This document shows, piece after piece, positions 11,901-24,900 of a stretch of 64,000 nucleotides of DNA; within the stretch, counting starts at the first letter, position 1; every line of letters starts with the position of its first letter. A program made the position numbers and the translations under genes. Below the pieces are notes generated by a model. That model did not search any database. It saw nothing but the letters and a program-made list of their open reading frames with translations, and was not told the origin of the DNA. Source of the stretch: Rhodamnia argentea (lineage: Eukaryota; Streptophyta; Magnoliopsida; Myrtales; Myrtaceae); the NCBI RefSeq assembly GCF_020921035.1, contig NC_063152.1, positions 32,594,494-32,658,493 of the forward strand. The letters run 5' to 3'.

Positions 11901-14839
11901 CTCTCTTTTTTAATTATTTTCTATTTTGTTTAGTTTGCCCCCCCTCCCTTCATTCTCTGATAAGTTCATATTTAATAGTAAACTATACTAACATACCCAA
12001 AATACTAAAGTACCTAATAAATATAAGTACTAAAAAGATATATTTTCATATTGAATTCATAGTATAGGACAAAAATAAATTCGTATATATAAATGACAAT
12101 AGGAAAAAATGAAATTTTTTTTGAATTTTTTTATATTAGAATTAAAAAATTGTTTATACTCAAATATTTTTTTAATTTAAGAAGTTTGTTATTTGAGAAA
12201 AATAAATTTTATATTATGGATATTAGAATTCCTATCCGCCATTATCTTGTCTTTCCTATGGGATAATTTTGTCTGGACTACATCCCTTTTATATTGGACT
12301 TTATCATGTCTTAACACATGATATAATAAAATATATCTTATCTTAAAATTTATCCTGACAATCATATATATATATATATAATTCAATTACTCTTGAGGAC
12401 TTTATTCATTCGCTTTGAGCTTTTCGGGCTCCCCTCATATGCATTCGTGCCCCTGCTCGACACTGCATGCGCAATTGTCAGATTGCTTTTTTGTTCTACA
12501 TATACAAAATCCACTCATGATAATATAAATAATTCTGAATATGTCCATCTTTCATGAGATGTGAAGGAACCAAAAATGAAGCCAGATCTTATGAATCTAA
12601 TGTCAATCCGCCCTGTTGGAAAAAAAAAAACAATTAACTGAAGAGATGCAATAACACTGATTACAATACGTATTACACGGAGTAATACCGATATTTATAG
12701 TAATCGGTGTGCCTAATTTCTTAACCAGATAGAGATAAAAAAAAAAAAGAGAGTAAACATTATCATTTATAATCAGATAATAATAATTCTGAAAGACAAC
12801 AGATTTGAATAACAAGGATTCAGGTAGGAAAAAGAGGTAGGGAAAAAGAGAGAGAAATGCTAGCTCAAAGATATAGTCTATGCTCAGACCTGATATGATT
12901 TTTCAAGCTTGAGTGAACAGCTCGTTTTTGGGCCCAGTTTCAAAAGCCCAGAAAGCCCAAACCATCTCGAAAAGAAAATATTACGGAAAACAAAGGCGCA
13001 TGAAAAAAACAATAATTTATACTCTTGAAAACTACTATGGACTCACCAGCCAAATATCGAGATTAATCATCAAAAGGCCCAAAATAGAAAAAGAACAAGG
13101 CGTGAGGTGTCGAATACAAAAAAAAAATAAAAATGAGTGAAGTTGAAGACATATCTATATGGTGGATTTGAGATTGTTGGGAGGCAGGTCGGTGTTGTGG
13201 TATAGCAACGGGCCATAGACTTTATAGTCAATTGGACATTGAAGATTCAAGTTGAGATAATGGGCATTAAGGGGTGCATCCTAACTATTTTGGGACATGT
13301 GCAGTTTCCTTTGGTACACTATATATCAAGTGATACAATATAACTAGTTGACCCACCTTTACTCAAAATATTAAGCTAATGAATTATGGGCCAATTAGGA
13401 TATATTAACTACTCAATATCATATCAATTCTCCGATATATGACTTCTCTAACACAACTCACGTGCATCCTAATAGAGATAGCAAAAATGGTTCGACAAGA
13501 TTCTTGTATCCGGATCAAATGCTAATGAACATATTGAACTCTCTATTTGGCCGAGAAACCTCATAGGATGTGCAATCTACCGTTGAGCTAATAGCCTGTC
13601 TTTTGGTTCTCCTGCAAGAACCCACCATGTCAAAAGCGAGAGAAACCACATCTCCTCTTTTCCTTTTTTCTCCCCATGGAGGCGTATGTGAGGGCCATGG
13701 AGATGTTAGAGTGCGATCTCACCAGCTTGTTCCAACTCAAGACGACAAGGTCACAAGCTTGGTCTTCTTTCATCGTCCGTAAAATTGATAGTCGAGACTT
13801 CGAAATATGACTATAAATTAGCTTTTCGGATTGTATTTAGAGGCCTCGTCACTTACTCAACCGAAGCTCATGGTACTTTAATGTCGAGGCGTAAAAAAAA
13901 TGTCTTCACTCAGAGCGAAACTTGATAATCCTTAAACTTTATCACTTAAATTTTTTGATAGTCACATTCTGTCATCGTGAAATTTAAAAAATTCATAAGT
14001 TGGGAGAGGGATTATCAAACGGATTCGGGCTAGGGCCCGATCAGCCTATATCAACCTAAATCATTTCGAGGCAGGCCCAATGTTGCAATGATCTCCTCTC
14101 TTCTATCAAACGTGCAATAATGCATGCACGATCATGTGCAGTACAAGCATCAAGAACTTGTCCATGTAATGGCGTGAGGAAAAGGGCATTCCACAGGAGA
14201 TTTGATCTGATTCGTTGATCACAACGTATCAAGATCACACCTCTCTCAGTTACAATTAAATGGGAGATAGATGTGAAAACAGATAAACTCGACGGGGTGC
14301 GGTAAAGCTCGACTTCTAGGAAACAGACTAGTAAAATTTTCGCTTGAAGCAGTCAATAAGTTTGAAGGGCAATCACAGAATGCTTCCGGTAGACAAGGAA
14401 CTCCACCAACCACGGCGAAGATCCCGAAGTCTTTCTAGTTCTGAAAACGTTGCGATGGTAAAAGCTGTCAAAGGAGACGTTGGAGATTATGTGATTGTGT
14501 GGAAGAGGTAGATTGCATCTTGAACTGCAATTCTGCGTAAGGTTCTTGCCCTGGATAAGACGTCAATGTAACTATCGTATTAAATGAACGACCTCCCTAC
14601 CAAACCAGACACAGCTGTCATTCTCTGCAGAAACATACAACCTCTCATGATTCCTCTGCCGGCAGGGCTTCGTAGTCATGTAGAGCAGCTACTTTCGCAG
14701 ATTCTTATATCAATGGTTGCTTAGCATGAGTGTTGTTTCGGGATTTCTCAATGGATGGATCTCGGTTTTGATCGGTGAAGTTAAAAGGGTTTAACTGCAT
14801 CAATGTTACGATTCCCTGAACTCTTCTTGCGTCATTGGA
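8910..14839. other. Long AT-rich spacer without a supported gene
   Basis: The first kilobase is the upstream region of the arabinogalactan peptide gene. Two related repeat units built on 'ATGACTC(G/A)TTTATTG' lie at about 10500-10560 and 10740-10830. Bases 11500-11515 hold a GAA microsatellite, and 12364-12380 a TA run. Bases 11700-12600 are very AT-rich. No family-level homology was recognised in any frame. Confidence 0.45.
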
Positions 14840-15080
14840 TACTAAAAGAAATTTTTGTTTCAAGTTATATAACAGTGATTCATGACAGACAATTTGGAGT
14901 GAATAAAGTAAAGAAACTGGCACTACATGTTCAAATATAGATTACACCACTGATAGATACATACATTCAGACATTAGGGGGCAGAATATGATAACCAAAC
15001 CAAACTGACACATGATTATTAGCATTCAGCTATCCGCTGGCCAATACCCGGTCACACACCTTACCATGATACAGCATGTT

Positions 15081-15383
15081 TCACTCTTCCTGCGAAGGCC
15101 AAAGGAAAGCCCCCATGGCGAACTTCCTCTTCTGGTCGACATCGCCAGACACAGGCAAGCCATACTCGTTCAGGAGGCGATCCAGCTTCCACTCGGGCAT
15201 ATTCTCATAGTCTTTCTTCTTGTACCTCGGGTAATGCAGCGGCATTTGGAAGGAGGACCGGTTATTAGTGCTATTATTCATATGCTGCCCATAAGACCTC
15301 CCTCCGGGCATAGAGAAGGCGGCGTTTGCTAGACTAGTTCCCGCCATCGATATCTTCTTGCTTTGCACTATTTCTTGGTGCAT
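15081..15383 (-). CDS. Small conserved plant protein of unknown function, copy A
   Basis: A single-exon frame of 100 residues, or 88 if translation begins at the inner methionine (15347). The C-terminal half holds the conserved block: FQMPLHYPRY, KKDYENMPEWKLDRLL, NEYGLPVSGD and KRKFAMGAFLWP. I remember such short proteins as a plant-only family (possibly DUF7722; the name is not certain). No signal peptide or membrane segment is present. A TATA box at 15410-15403 ends only about 20 bases above the first ATG, so the message probably starts close to or after that codon. This makes the second methionine (MAGTSLANAAF) the likelier start. Its tandem paralogue is at 18531-18833. Confidence 0.75.
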   Translation of the reverse strand: MHQEIVQSKKISMAGTSLANAAFSMPGGRSYGQHMNNSTNNRSSFQMPLHYPRYKKKDYENMPEWKLDRLLNEYGLPVSGDVDQKRKFAMGAFLWPSQEE

Positions 15384-15402
15384 AAGGGAACTGCAATTTG
15401 CC

Positions 15403-15410
15403 CTTTTATA
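15403..15410 (-). promoter_or_regulatory. TATA box of small-gene copy A
   Basis: TATAAAAG on the minus strand. The same position in copy B (18851-18860) reads CTCTGAAAGG, so the box is absent there. Confidence 0.55.
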
Positions 15411-18400
15411 GGCATCCTACGGGGAGGGCGATTAGAGAGAAAGAGTGAGAACATTGGAGCGGGTACTGGATAGGGTAACATTAATGTCATGAAAGTGGAC
15501 ATTTAGAGAATGGTGGTGGGGTTTCGATAGAATTGTAGGACGCGGCACTGCAATTATGCAGTGCACTGTACTTGTAGGGAAAGGTACCTTTCGGAGTATG
15601 CAAGCAATTGCCTATGTGGATCGAATAGTCAGGAACCTAGGATGATCTTGATATACATGTAGTCATTACTGTTCGCCGATTATCTCGATCTTTCTGTGAC
15701 AGGATGTGATGTTCCCAGTTAGATCCAGATTTATCTACTAGAGTGGCATACATTTTTGAAGTCGAGAGTAGAGGCTATACAGCAACAGGTGAAAATAAGA
15801 CTGGGCTTTCTTAAGCAATGCATATCAAATGCCATGTTCTAGACCTAGTAGTTAATGAACATGAATCATATACATATACGCGATGCAATGCAGAGACATT
15901 ATGGAGGAAATCAACACAAATCAAGCGAAACAAACTAAAATCGTGCACCCTTTTCTTTCCAATGCCCAATCCCATTAAGTTGTTTCCTCTGATGGCATGA
16001 TCTGAATTCTTCTGAAGTCAAATACCTCGGCTAACACGATGAGGATGGTTCTGGTACTTGTCCACATCGAGTAATTGGATTTATGTTTGCTGATTGTCTT
16101 TTCTGAAAGCCGTATCGGGCTTCCATGGACACCATGTCAACACAAGAAACTCACACATCGCTGCTATTAATTGCAACATCAATTTCCACTTGCCTTATCT
16201 AAGTATGACCGGATAATTATATAGGCAATCTGAGTCCAGTCAACAAATCCAATTTCGCTTCCCTTCCTAGATCCTCCCAGATGGAAAGAAATACAGATAC
16301 ATCTGTGAGATTTTACCTTGCTTATTACATAACCAAAGTGATCTCTCCTTCTAAACATGGGCTTAGTCACTCCCACTTTTGTCCATTTGATTGTCCTGTC
16401 AAAGACATCGATAAGAGTTCACTCTCTAACGCCTCATTTCCGGATAAACCTGTGAATTGACGTCTCATTTAACGATGTCTGTCCACTCGTTCAATATTTT
16501 CTGGTGTCAAGATTCAATAAGATTCAGACACAAGTGAATGTCACCATTGTGTTCAGACAATGTCCTCCATCTAGAGCTGCTAGAGATTCACCTCTTAGTC
16601 CTATAGGGGACTGCCATTTTTATCCAGAGAAACAAGAGATAAATCTTCTTTTAAAGAAAAGTAGAAACTTTCATACCAGGATGTCCCTAACTAAGCAGGC
16701 ATTCTCAAGTCTGCGGATTCCCTGCTTTTCTGAGAGAAGCGAATGTGCGCCAAGGAAATAAAGCATCTGGAAGAACTGGTATCGCTCTGCATTTGATAAT
16801 GCAAGTAATTTGTTGGATTAACATTCTCTGCACACCATTGCTTTAACCATGATGAGTAAAAGTGCTCTTAAATGTCCTCAATCCAAATCGTATTGTTGAC
16901 GTCGAGTACAGTATCATCTGTCCTTTATGTATTTGAAAGTTCTGCAAGGAAAATTAGCCCTGTTTGATTTCTATTATGTCATTTTCTTCTCTTTTTGGTT
17001 CGATTTATGTATCGAAATTGGGGTATAAAAGCTTATAAGCCATGAAAATCTGGGTGTCTCCTGGCCACTTGAGTGGTTCCGTGGCGGCTTTAATAATCGG
17101 TGCATCATCGCATTGGCCACATGTGCACTTGGGCGAGTACTAATTATCACCTTCCCGGGTTCATTTGTTGGTCCATAGATTATGAACACGTCCTTGAATA
17201 AATGCACAAGCGTCTAGTCAATTGAATTATGGTTGATGAATGCAACTATTCTCCACAATGGTCCAGAGCACATTAATGAGTTAGTTGCATAAGAGATGTA
17301 TCCTAGTTCATGCAGAAAATCTGTATGCCTACATGTCGCCGACTCTCTCTTAAAAAAATCCATCCAATCGAGAGAGAATAAAGCTCAAATATTCATACAT
17401 AAGATTTGCGTTTTTGGAGGTCGATACTGTGACAGGAGGGTCGCCTTTTGTATGCCTCGCAAGATATACTTGCAATATGACATACTTGACATGAGTTAGT
17501 CAGTTGCTGTCACTAACATATCCACTTCACCAGAGCAAAGAGAGAAAAACAATATCATATTCGTCCAAATGAGCAAATTGGAAACGATGCCACCACCTTA
17601 ACATCTGTAAATTACAAAATCAATGTTTAAGAAGAACAATACTTTTAGTTTTGAGCGTCTGCTAAGAAAAACCGGTACAGACTGTGCGCTAGGCTGTTGA
17701 TTTTTGGCTATAAGCCAGAAATTGCATGCTACCTTGGTCCGAACTTCCACATGAATACATTGGCAGATAGATCAAAAGTTAGGTTTTTTCAGAACGACGA
17801 CAGTGTTCCAGCTTTCTCGCGAATGCATTTCACTCTGCTTCCAGCAGCAACCGCAAAAGGAGTATGTACATATCCTCAAGTGTGCTTTGCAAATGCATTA
17901 CCCCATTGTATGCCAGATAGAGGCGCAGAAAAACGGAATCAGTTGTTACTTTCAGATGACTTCTTGAGAAAATCTCATCATTAATCTTTGATGGCCTTGA
18001 CGTTGCATCGTGAATCACTGCACCAGTACAATGTGAAGGACAGGTTCACAACAGATGTTCTTGTTGAAACTGGATATAAAAAGGACAGGTCACTCTTAGG
18101 TTCAAGACAAAAAGAAAGATAAGAAACTCTCTCAATACTACAAGTTAGAGAACCATTTGTTCAGGAGCTCAGCTTAAATTTTATCTTATGATGCAGAGAA
18201 AATGAACCTTTATGAGGGAATCAGTCTACATAATGCACTAGAGAGTCAGATTTTAAGTGCATAATCAAGAGATAATGTCGGTTTAATTGGATACCGCATG
18301 AAGTTTTGTTTCAAGTTATATCACAGAAATTCATAATAGCAAGTGAATAAAGTACAGAAGCTGGTGCTTCATGTTAAAATAAAAATCACACCACTGATAG

Positions 18401-18530
18401 ATACATACATTCATACATTAGGAGACAGAATATAGTAACCAAACCAAACTAAACTGTCAAATGATTATTAGCATTTAGCAATCCTCTTGCTAATAGCCAG
18501 TCACAACACCATACAACCATACAACATGTT

Positions 18531-18833
18531 TTACTCTTCCTGCGATGGCCAAAGGAAAGCCCCCATGGCAAACTTCCTCTTATGGTTGACATCACCAGAC
18601 ACAGGCAAACCATACTCATTCAGGAGGCAATCCAACTTCCACTCGGGCATATTCTTGCAGTCTTTCTTCTTGTACCTAGGGTAGTGCAGCAGCATTTGGA
18701 ATGAGGACTGGTTATTAGTGTTCTTATCCATATGTTTCCCATAAGGCCACCCCCCGAGCACAGATAAAGCGGCATTTGCTAGACTAGTCCCTGCCATCGA
18801 TATCTTCTTGCTTTGCACTATTTCTTGTTGCAT
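18531..18833 (-). CDS. Small conserved plant protein of unknown function, copy B
   Basis: A 100-residue frame, collinear with copy A and about 80 percent identical by eye. The signature block is kept (YPRYKKKD, EYGLPVSGD, KRKFAMGAFLWPSQEE). Several otherwise regular positions differ: DYEN becomes DCKN, WKLDRLL becomes WKLDCLL, and DVDQ becomes DVNH. The frame is intact, which argues for selection or recent origin. The TATA box that precedes copy A is missing, so expression may be reduced or driven from elsewhere. The same inner methionine (MAGTSLANAAL) is present. Confidence 0.6.
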   Translation of the reverse strand: MQQEIVQSKKISMAGTSLANAALSVLGGWPYGKHMDKNTNNQSSFQMLLHYPRYKKKDCKNMPEWKLDCLLNEYGLPVSGDVNHKRKFAMGAFLWPSQEE

Positions 18834-19006
18834 ATGGGACTCCGATTTGCCCTTTCAGAGGCATCCACTAGGAAGGAGGTTAGAGAGAGAAAGAGCGAGA
18901 ACACTGGAGCCGGTACTGGATAGGGTAACATTAATGTCATGAAAGCGAACATTTAGAGAATGGTGGTGGGGTTTGTTAGAATTGTGGTACACGACTCTGC
19001 ATTCAT

Positions 19007-19373
19007 GCAGTGCACTGTACTTGTAGGGAGAGGTACTTTTCAGAGTATGAAAGTAAATGCATACGTGGATTGAATGGTTAGGAAACTAGGATGATCTTGA
19101 GATACACGTAGTCATGACTGTTCACCGATTATCTCGATCTTTCTGTGACAGGATGTGATGTTCCCAGCTAGATCCAGATTTATCTACTAGAGTGGTGCAT
19201 TGTACTCCTAGGGAAAGGTGCCTTTCGGAGTAAATGCATATGTGGATTGAATGGTTAGGAAACTAGGATGATCTTGAGATACACATAGTCAAAACTGTTT
19301 GCAGATTATCTCAATCTTTCTGTGAGAGGATGTGATGTTCCCAGTTAGATCCAGATTTATCCACTAGAGTAGC
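19007..19373. repeat. Nested 190-base tandem duplication inside copy B
   Basis: Units of about 19007-19194 and 19195-19373 share the run GTGGATTGAATGGTTAGGAA, the following GATCTTGAGATACAC and GGATGTGATGTTCCCAG. Copy A holds only one such unit (about 15558-15745), so the doubling happened after the segmental duplication. Confidence 0.8.
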
Positions 19374-21986
19374 ATAAACTTTTGAGCTCAAGAGTAGAGG
19401 CTATACAGGAATTTTAGGTGAAAACAAGACTCTGCTACCTAAAGCAATGCATATCAAATGTGATGTTCTAGGCCTAGTAGTTAATGAACATGAATCGTAT
19501 ACATATTCGCATTAAGTTGCTTCCTCTGACTGCATGATCTGAATTCTTCTTAAGTCAAATACCTCGGCTAACACGATGGTGATGATTCCGGTACTTGTCC
19601 ACATCGAGTAATTGGATTTATGTTTGCTGATTGTCTTTTCCGAAAGTCATATCGGGCTTCCATGGACACCGTATCACCACAAGAAACTCAAACATCACTG
19701 TCTATTAATTGCAATATCATGTCCACTTGCCTTATCTATGCATGAGCGGATAACTACATCGGCAATCTGAGTCCAGTCGGTTATTTCCATTTTCACTTCC
19801 CTTCCAAGATCCTCTGGCACTAGCAGAACCTACTCCAGGTGGAAAGAAGCAGAGTTACATCTGTGAGATTTTATGTTCCTTATTACATAACCAAAGTGAT
19901 CTCTCCTTCTAAACATGGGTCTAGTCACTACCACTTATGTCCATTTGATTGCCCTGTCAAAAACATTGATAAGAGTTAACTCTCGAATGCCTCGCTTCTG
20001 GATAAACCTGTGAATTGACATCTTATTGAAGGACCTTCTCCACTAGTTCAATATTTTTCTGTGTCAAGATTCAATTAGATTCAGACACGAGTGAATGTCA
20101 CCCTTGCGTTCGGACAATGTCCTCCCTCTAGAGCAGCTCCACTTAGTCCTCTAATGGACTGCCATTTTTATCCAGAGAAACAAGAGAGATTTTCTTTCAA
20201 AGAAAGAGCATAAACTTTCATACCAGGACATCACTAACTAAGCAAGCGCTCTCAATCTCAGCATCCCCTGCTTTACTGAGATAAGTGAACATGCTCCAAG
20301 GAAATAAAGCATCCGGAAGAACTGGTATCACTCTGCATTCATTTCTGCGAGTAAATTGTTGAATTAGCATTCCATGCACACCATTGCTTTAAAAGCTTCT
20401 AACAACAAAAAATGCCACATTAAAATCATCCAGAGGACTTGAAAATGTGCTTTGCAATTGCCTCATAGTTACCACGTGCAGTGGTAATTGACTAAGACGT
20501 ATTTTCAGTCACATAACAATATGAACAAATCGCAAATGATGTCTCCTTTTCTTCAGTCACTTGACAGACAAACATATAGCTGTCATACCAGCAATATATA
20601 GAACAGATGCTGACCAAAGTCGATTATGGACTAACATTACCTCTAAAAGAACTTACATTGAGTGGTGGACGACTAAGGCGATCCTTTTTCCCCCTCGCTT
20701 GATCAACTAACCAAGGCACTGATTAGATGATTATGAACATTTTGTCTGGCCAGCTTGGAACTGTGGAGCTTAGAGTCATGGTGGCTGTAAATCTGATATT
20801 TCCTTCAGCAAGTGGATTGTGCCCATGATGAGTGAAAGAATTCTTAAATGTCCTCAACCCAAATCACATTGTAGATGTACAATGGAAAGAACTAAGGAAC
20901 TCCTTATTAGCAGTCTGTTATTAGAAGAAGGAAGGTCTATGTACGAAATTTAGAGTATCATCTGTCCATCATGTATGTGCAAATTCTGCAAGGAAAACTA
21001 TGGTAGAAGTGAGGTACAACAATCCTGTTTGATTTCTACTATGTCATTTTTTTTTTTGGGGGGTGGGGGGGCGTGGGTTTCAATTTACGTATCTAAATTG
21101 GGGGTGGAAAAAGCTGATAACCATGCAATCTGGGTGTCTCCTGGCCACTTGACTGGTTCCACGGTGGCTTTAATACTTCGTGCAACGTAGCATCGACTAT
21201 ATGTCAACTTGGGCGACTTATCACTTTCCCCGGTTTATGTGTTGGTCCATAGAGTGCGAACACGTCCATGAATCCATGCACAAGCATCTAGTCAATTGAC
21301 TTATTGTTGATGGATGCAACTATTTCCTATAATGGTCCAGAGAACATCAATGAGCTGGTTGCATAAGAGATGCATCCTGGTTCATACAGAAATTTTTCTA
21401 TGCTCTACACGTTGCTGACTCACTATCAACAAATCCATCCAATTGTGACAGACCAATACACAGATTTCCGCCATAAGATTTACGGGCCTTTTGTATGCCT
21501 CGCAAGATATACTCGCACTATGACATACTTGACATCAGTTAATCAGTTGCTGTCACTGAAGATATCCACTCTGCACCAGAATAAAAGAGAAGAATAATAT
21601 AATATTCATTCAAATGAGCATATTGGAAATGAGGCGACTGTAACATCTGTATATTACAAAGTCATGTATAAGAAGAACAAGAATCCTAGTTTTTAGCGTC
21701 TGCTGAAAAGAATTGGCACAGATTGTGTACTAGGAGGCTATTGCTTTTGGCTATAGGCCAGAAACTGCATGCAACTGTGGTCCGAAACTTCCATATGACT
21801 ACTCTGTTCAAGATCTCTCGCGAGCGCATTTCACTCTACTTCCAGCAGCAAGCGCAGGACTATGTACATGTCCTCAAGGGTCATTTGCAAAGGTGCCAGA
21901 TAGAAGGTTGCAAGGAAGGACGGGAATCAGTCTGATGACTACTTGAAAAAATGTCATTGATCATCTGTGATGGCCTTGGCATTGCA

Positions 21987-24900
21987 TCATGAACCACTCT
22001 TTCGGTCAGTGGTAATCTCTTTCAGATTTTCAGGAGCTGCTTTTGCATTTGAAGGATAATCAACAAGCATCCTTGGAGGAGCAAAATACATGTGTAGCGA
22101 CATCATACAGATAATGATACCCAAGAAAAGCTGCAGCAGTCACATAAGTGAAACGGTCATTTATAGTCAGATGAAACAAGTACATGAAAAAGAAAATACT
22201 GAGAATTAAGAAATCCAACAATTCCTAGTAGTTTGAGACTTACTTGCATTGTAGGCTTAAAGTTGAAAAGATAAATGGAAAGAACCATTGTCAGCAGCAT
22301 TGCCATTGACGTAGAATAAACCTGGCAGAAATAATTATAAATAAAGACAACCGTGATTAAAAAGACTTTAAGCTGCTAGGAAACGAACCAAACAGGTATA
22401 TTGAACTAAGCACATGTACTTACGTTCTCATGCCAATGTCCCGACACCATAACTCAATAGATTTGCAGACAAAACTCAGAAATGGTCCACCCGAAATAGA
22501 TACATTCAGAATAATAAAAAATAGTACAAGAACGGGGTACTGCATTTTAGGGGTCGGGAGAATCATAGCATATGCTGAAGAAAAAATACTGTAACAAGTA
22601 AAACCATTTTATCCCAAAACTTAGATTAAGATATAAATCAGTTCTTTTGCAACGGAACTTTAGCAAAAGTATCGATAAAATATATACGAAAACCATGATC
22701 TACGATAAGAACTTTACCTTCACAATGTTGTCTGCATACTTCATCAACCATGAAACCAGCAAACCAGTCGAGCCCAGGTTCAATACCACCATCCAAGTCG
22801 TGATGGTATATCCATCAAAAAGCCGTTGCCACCAAGGGCCCTTTTCAAAGCCCCCTTGAAAATCATCCAATAAAAGTCGTGCCATGTTGAAGATCACACC
22901 GAATCTGCAGAAGAAAAGAATACCAGAAGTTACAGCCACGGAGAAAAACTTTTAGCAAATGGGAACCCAACCATGTATTTATGACAAAATTGTAGCATTT
23001 GAATAAAATTTTCTTTTGTTTTTCAGAAAGCTAATCTTAAGCATAAATCTTTCCACTTCAGCATAGAGTGGAACTCATACGTTCCTCGCAAAACTGTCAT
23101 ATTAATCAGCTCCCAGCTCTTCACCTTTCTTTTAAGCCCTTCTATAAGGAAACAGGAAAATTGAGTTTTGACAAAATCATATAATGTTTTCCCACTAACG
23201 TAGACAGCCAGTTCTCCCAGAGTAAAATATTCCACACGAAATTATAACAACTTTGAAGAAGACTCATTCAAGAATCAAGAGAGAACTCTCAAAAGTAATA
23301 TTTACAGAATAATGCAACAAATAAAAGTATCATTTGAAGACGGAAAACCTTAAATATCATGAAGTATGAGTACGGCATGTAGTAGTGGTCTTTCTACATG
23401 CTAACTTGGGGAATGGCCAAACTAGGAAATACAGAACAGAAAAGAGATACCTACGTATATAACTGTACATTCTGCCAATACAAACTATCATTGTTCTTCT
23501 TCATCAGAAACTCTGTGTAGACACCGGCTAATGCTGACATACATGCAGATAAAATTCCAAGCATGTACCCTTGGATGGGTGCTGAGAACAAAGATTCGCA
23601 CGAGGCTTCTCCACAACCTTTAACCTACAATGCTAGCAGAAATATATTATCACCGACTCAACTACCACAAGGGATAAGCTCATGAGAAGTGCTACATCAT
23701 TTCTTGATTCACTGATTCTACACACAAGGATTTTGGGCATCAAACTACGTCCAATTTGTTAAAAGCTAAATGATCTTCTCACTAATATATCATGCTGAAT
23801 GCCTCAGTGAATCTCAGAGAAAATCCAAACGAATAAGAGAGCAAATTAAGATGAAGGCTCGCAAACCGGTAAGCGCCAAGAAGAACTGTTCTTCAGCAGA
23901 CTGAAGCACTGTTCTTCTTACATTCACTTAATATGCTCACAAACAAATGCAAATTCTTAGTGGGAGCATTGTCCTTCATTAATATGATTAAATATCTTAT
24001 CGACCTTTAGAACAAGATTATAACCTTGCACAGTTATTGTCAACTTTGTCTTGTTTAGTTGCATCATGAGTACTTTGTTTCTTTCTCTATGATTGGCTCA
24101 TACAGAGATTCTGACTTGACTCATCAGTACTGTGTCGTTTCCTTGTTTTATCCATGACACGGGGCAGCAAAGGATGTTAACTATTACTGGGCATCTTCAT
24201 CTAGATGTGCAAATCGAATATCTTAAAATGATAACAAAACGATAATCACACCCATGAGCTTTCTCCAGTTGTAAGGGTATTGTCTTCTTCAGGGAATATA
24301 TAGTACTTCATTCTCATTTCGGAGTGGAAAGAAGAAGAAAAAATTATTGCACCCTATAGTTATACTTAAGAGCCATAACAGGATCTTGTTTGGCAGAACC
24401 ATAACTTAACACTTCTGCCCGAGAGTAGTTATAGCATTAAACAAACATGAAAGTTTTCAGCACTCCAAATATGGTTTGCTAAAAGCCATTTGACACGTCA
24501 TAAGAAAGATTACTGCATCTAATGGAGTGTTCAAATAAACTCCCGATATGACCAATCCACGACCATGAAAAACTCACAGCAAATCATATGCCTGCATTGT
24601 TCTTGTCAGATTTTCAAGTGCTAACTGATACCCTTCTAAAGCTTCATAAACATATCATAGCCCATTGATATGCAAGTTAACATGGGAACAGGTATAGCAA
24701 GCTTCCAATAATCACCTGGCTTGTGGTTGTCCCGACAGCTAATAGAACGATCGCCATCCATTGCAAATTGGAAAGCTTCCTTTTCAGGAACAACCTAAGC
24801 ATGAAAAATTGAACCTATGAAAGGGACTTAAATGGTAAACTAGTTGTTTAACACGCTTGACGTTTTCATCATACGAGACAAAAGAAAAGGAAATTAAAAA

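Larger units (their letters stand above)
14840..18018. repeat. Tandem segmental duplication, copy A
   Basis: This stretch is collinear with 18298-21998. Matching blocks include the ends (TTTGTTTCAAGTTATAT at 14855 and 18306), a small gene (15081-15383 versus 18531-18833), the block ACTTGTCCACATCGAGTAAT (16058 versus 19597), and the right edge (GATGGCCTTG at 17990 versus 21969). Copy A has about 90 extra bases near 15880-15970 and lacks about 435 bases present in copy B (20390-20827). The right edge carries a remnant of the last codons of the transporter gene. Confidence 0.85.
18298..21998. repeat. Tandem segmental duplication, copy B
   Basis: Second copy of the 14840-18018 segment, abutting the transporter gene. 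It is longer because of a nested 190-base tandem duplication (19007-19373) and about 435 bases absent from copy A (20390-20827). The 280 bases between the copies (18019-18297) match neither. The right edge falls inside the last exon of the transporter, so the source segment ran from the small gene into the 3' end of the transporter. Confidence 0.85.

Noticed and set aside
13676-13810. 45-codon frame on the + strand with a good start context (MEAYVRAMEMLECDLTSLFQ...)
   Set aside because: The composition looks coding, but I recognise no family and see no splice partners; it may be a gene fragment or chance.
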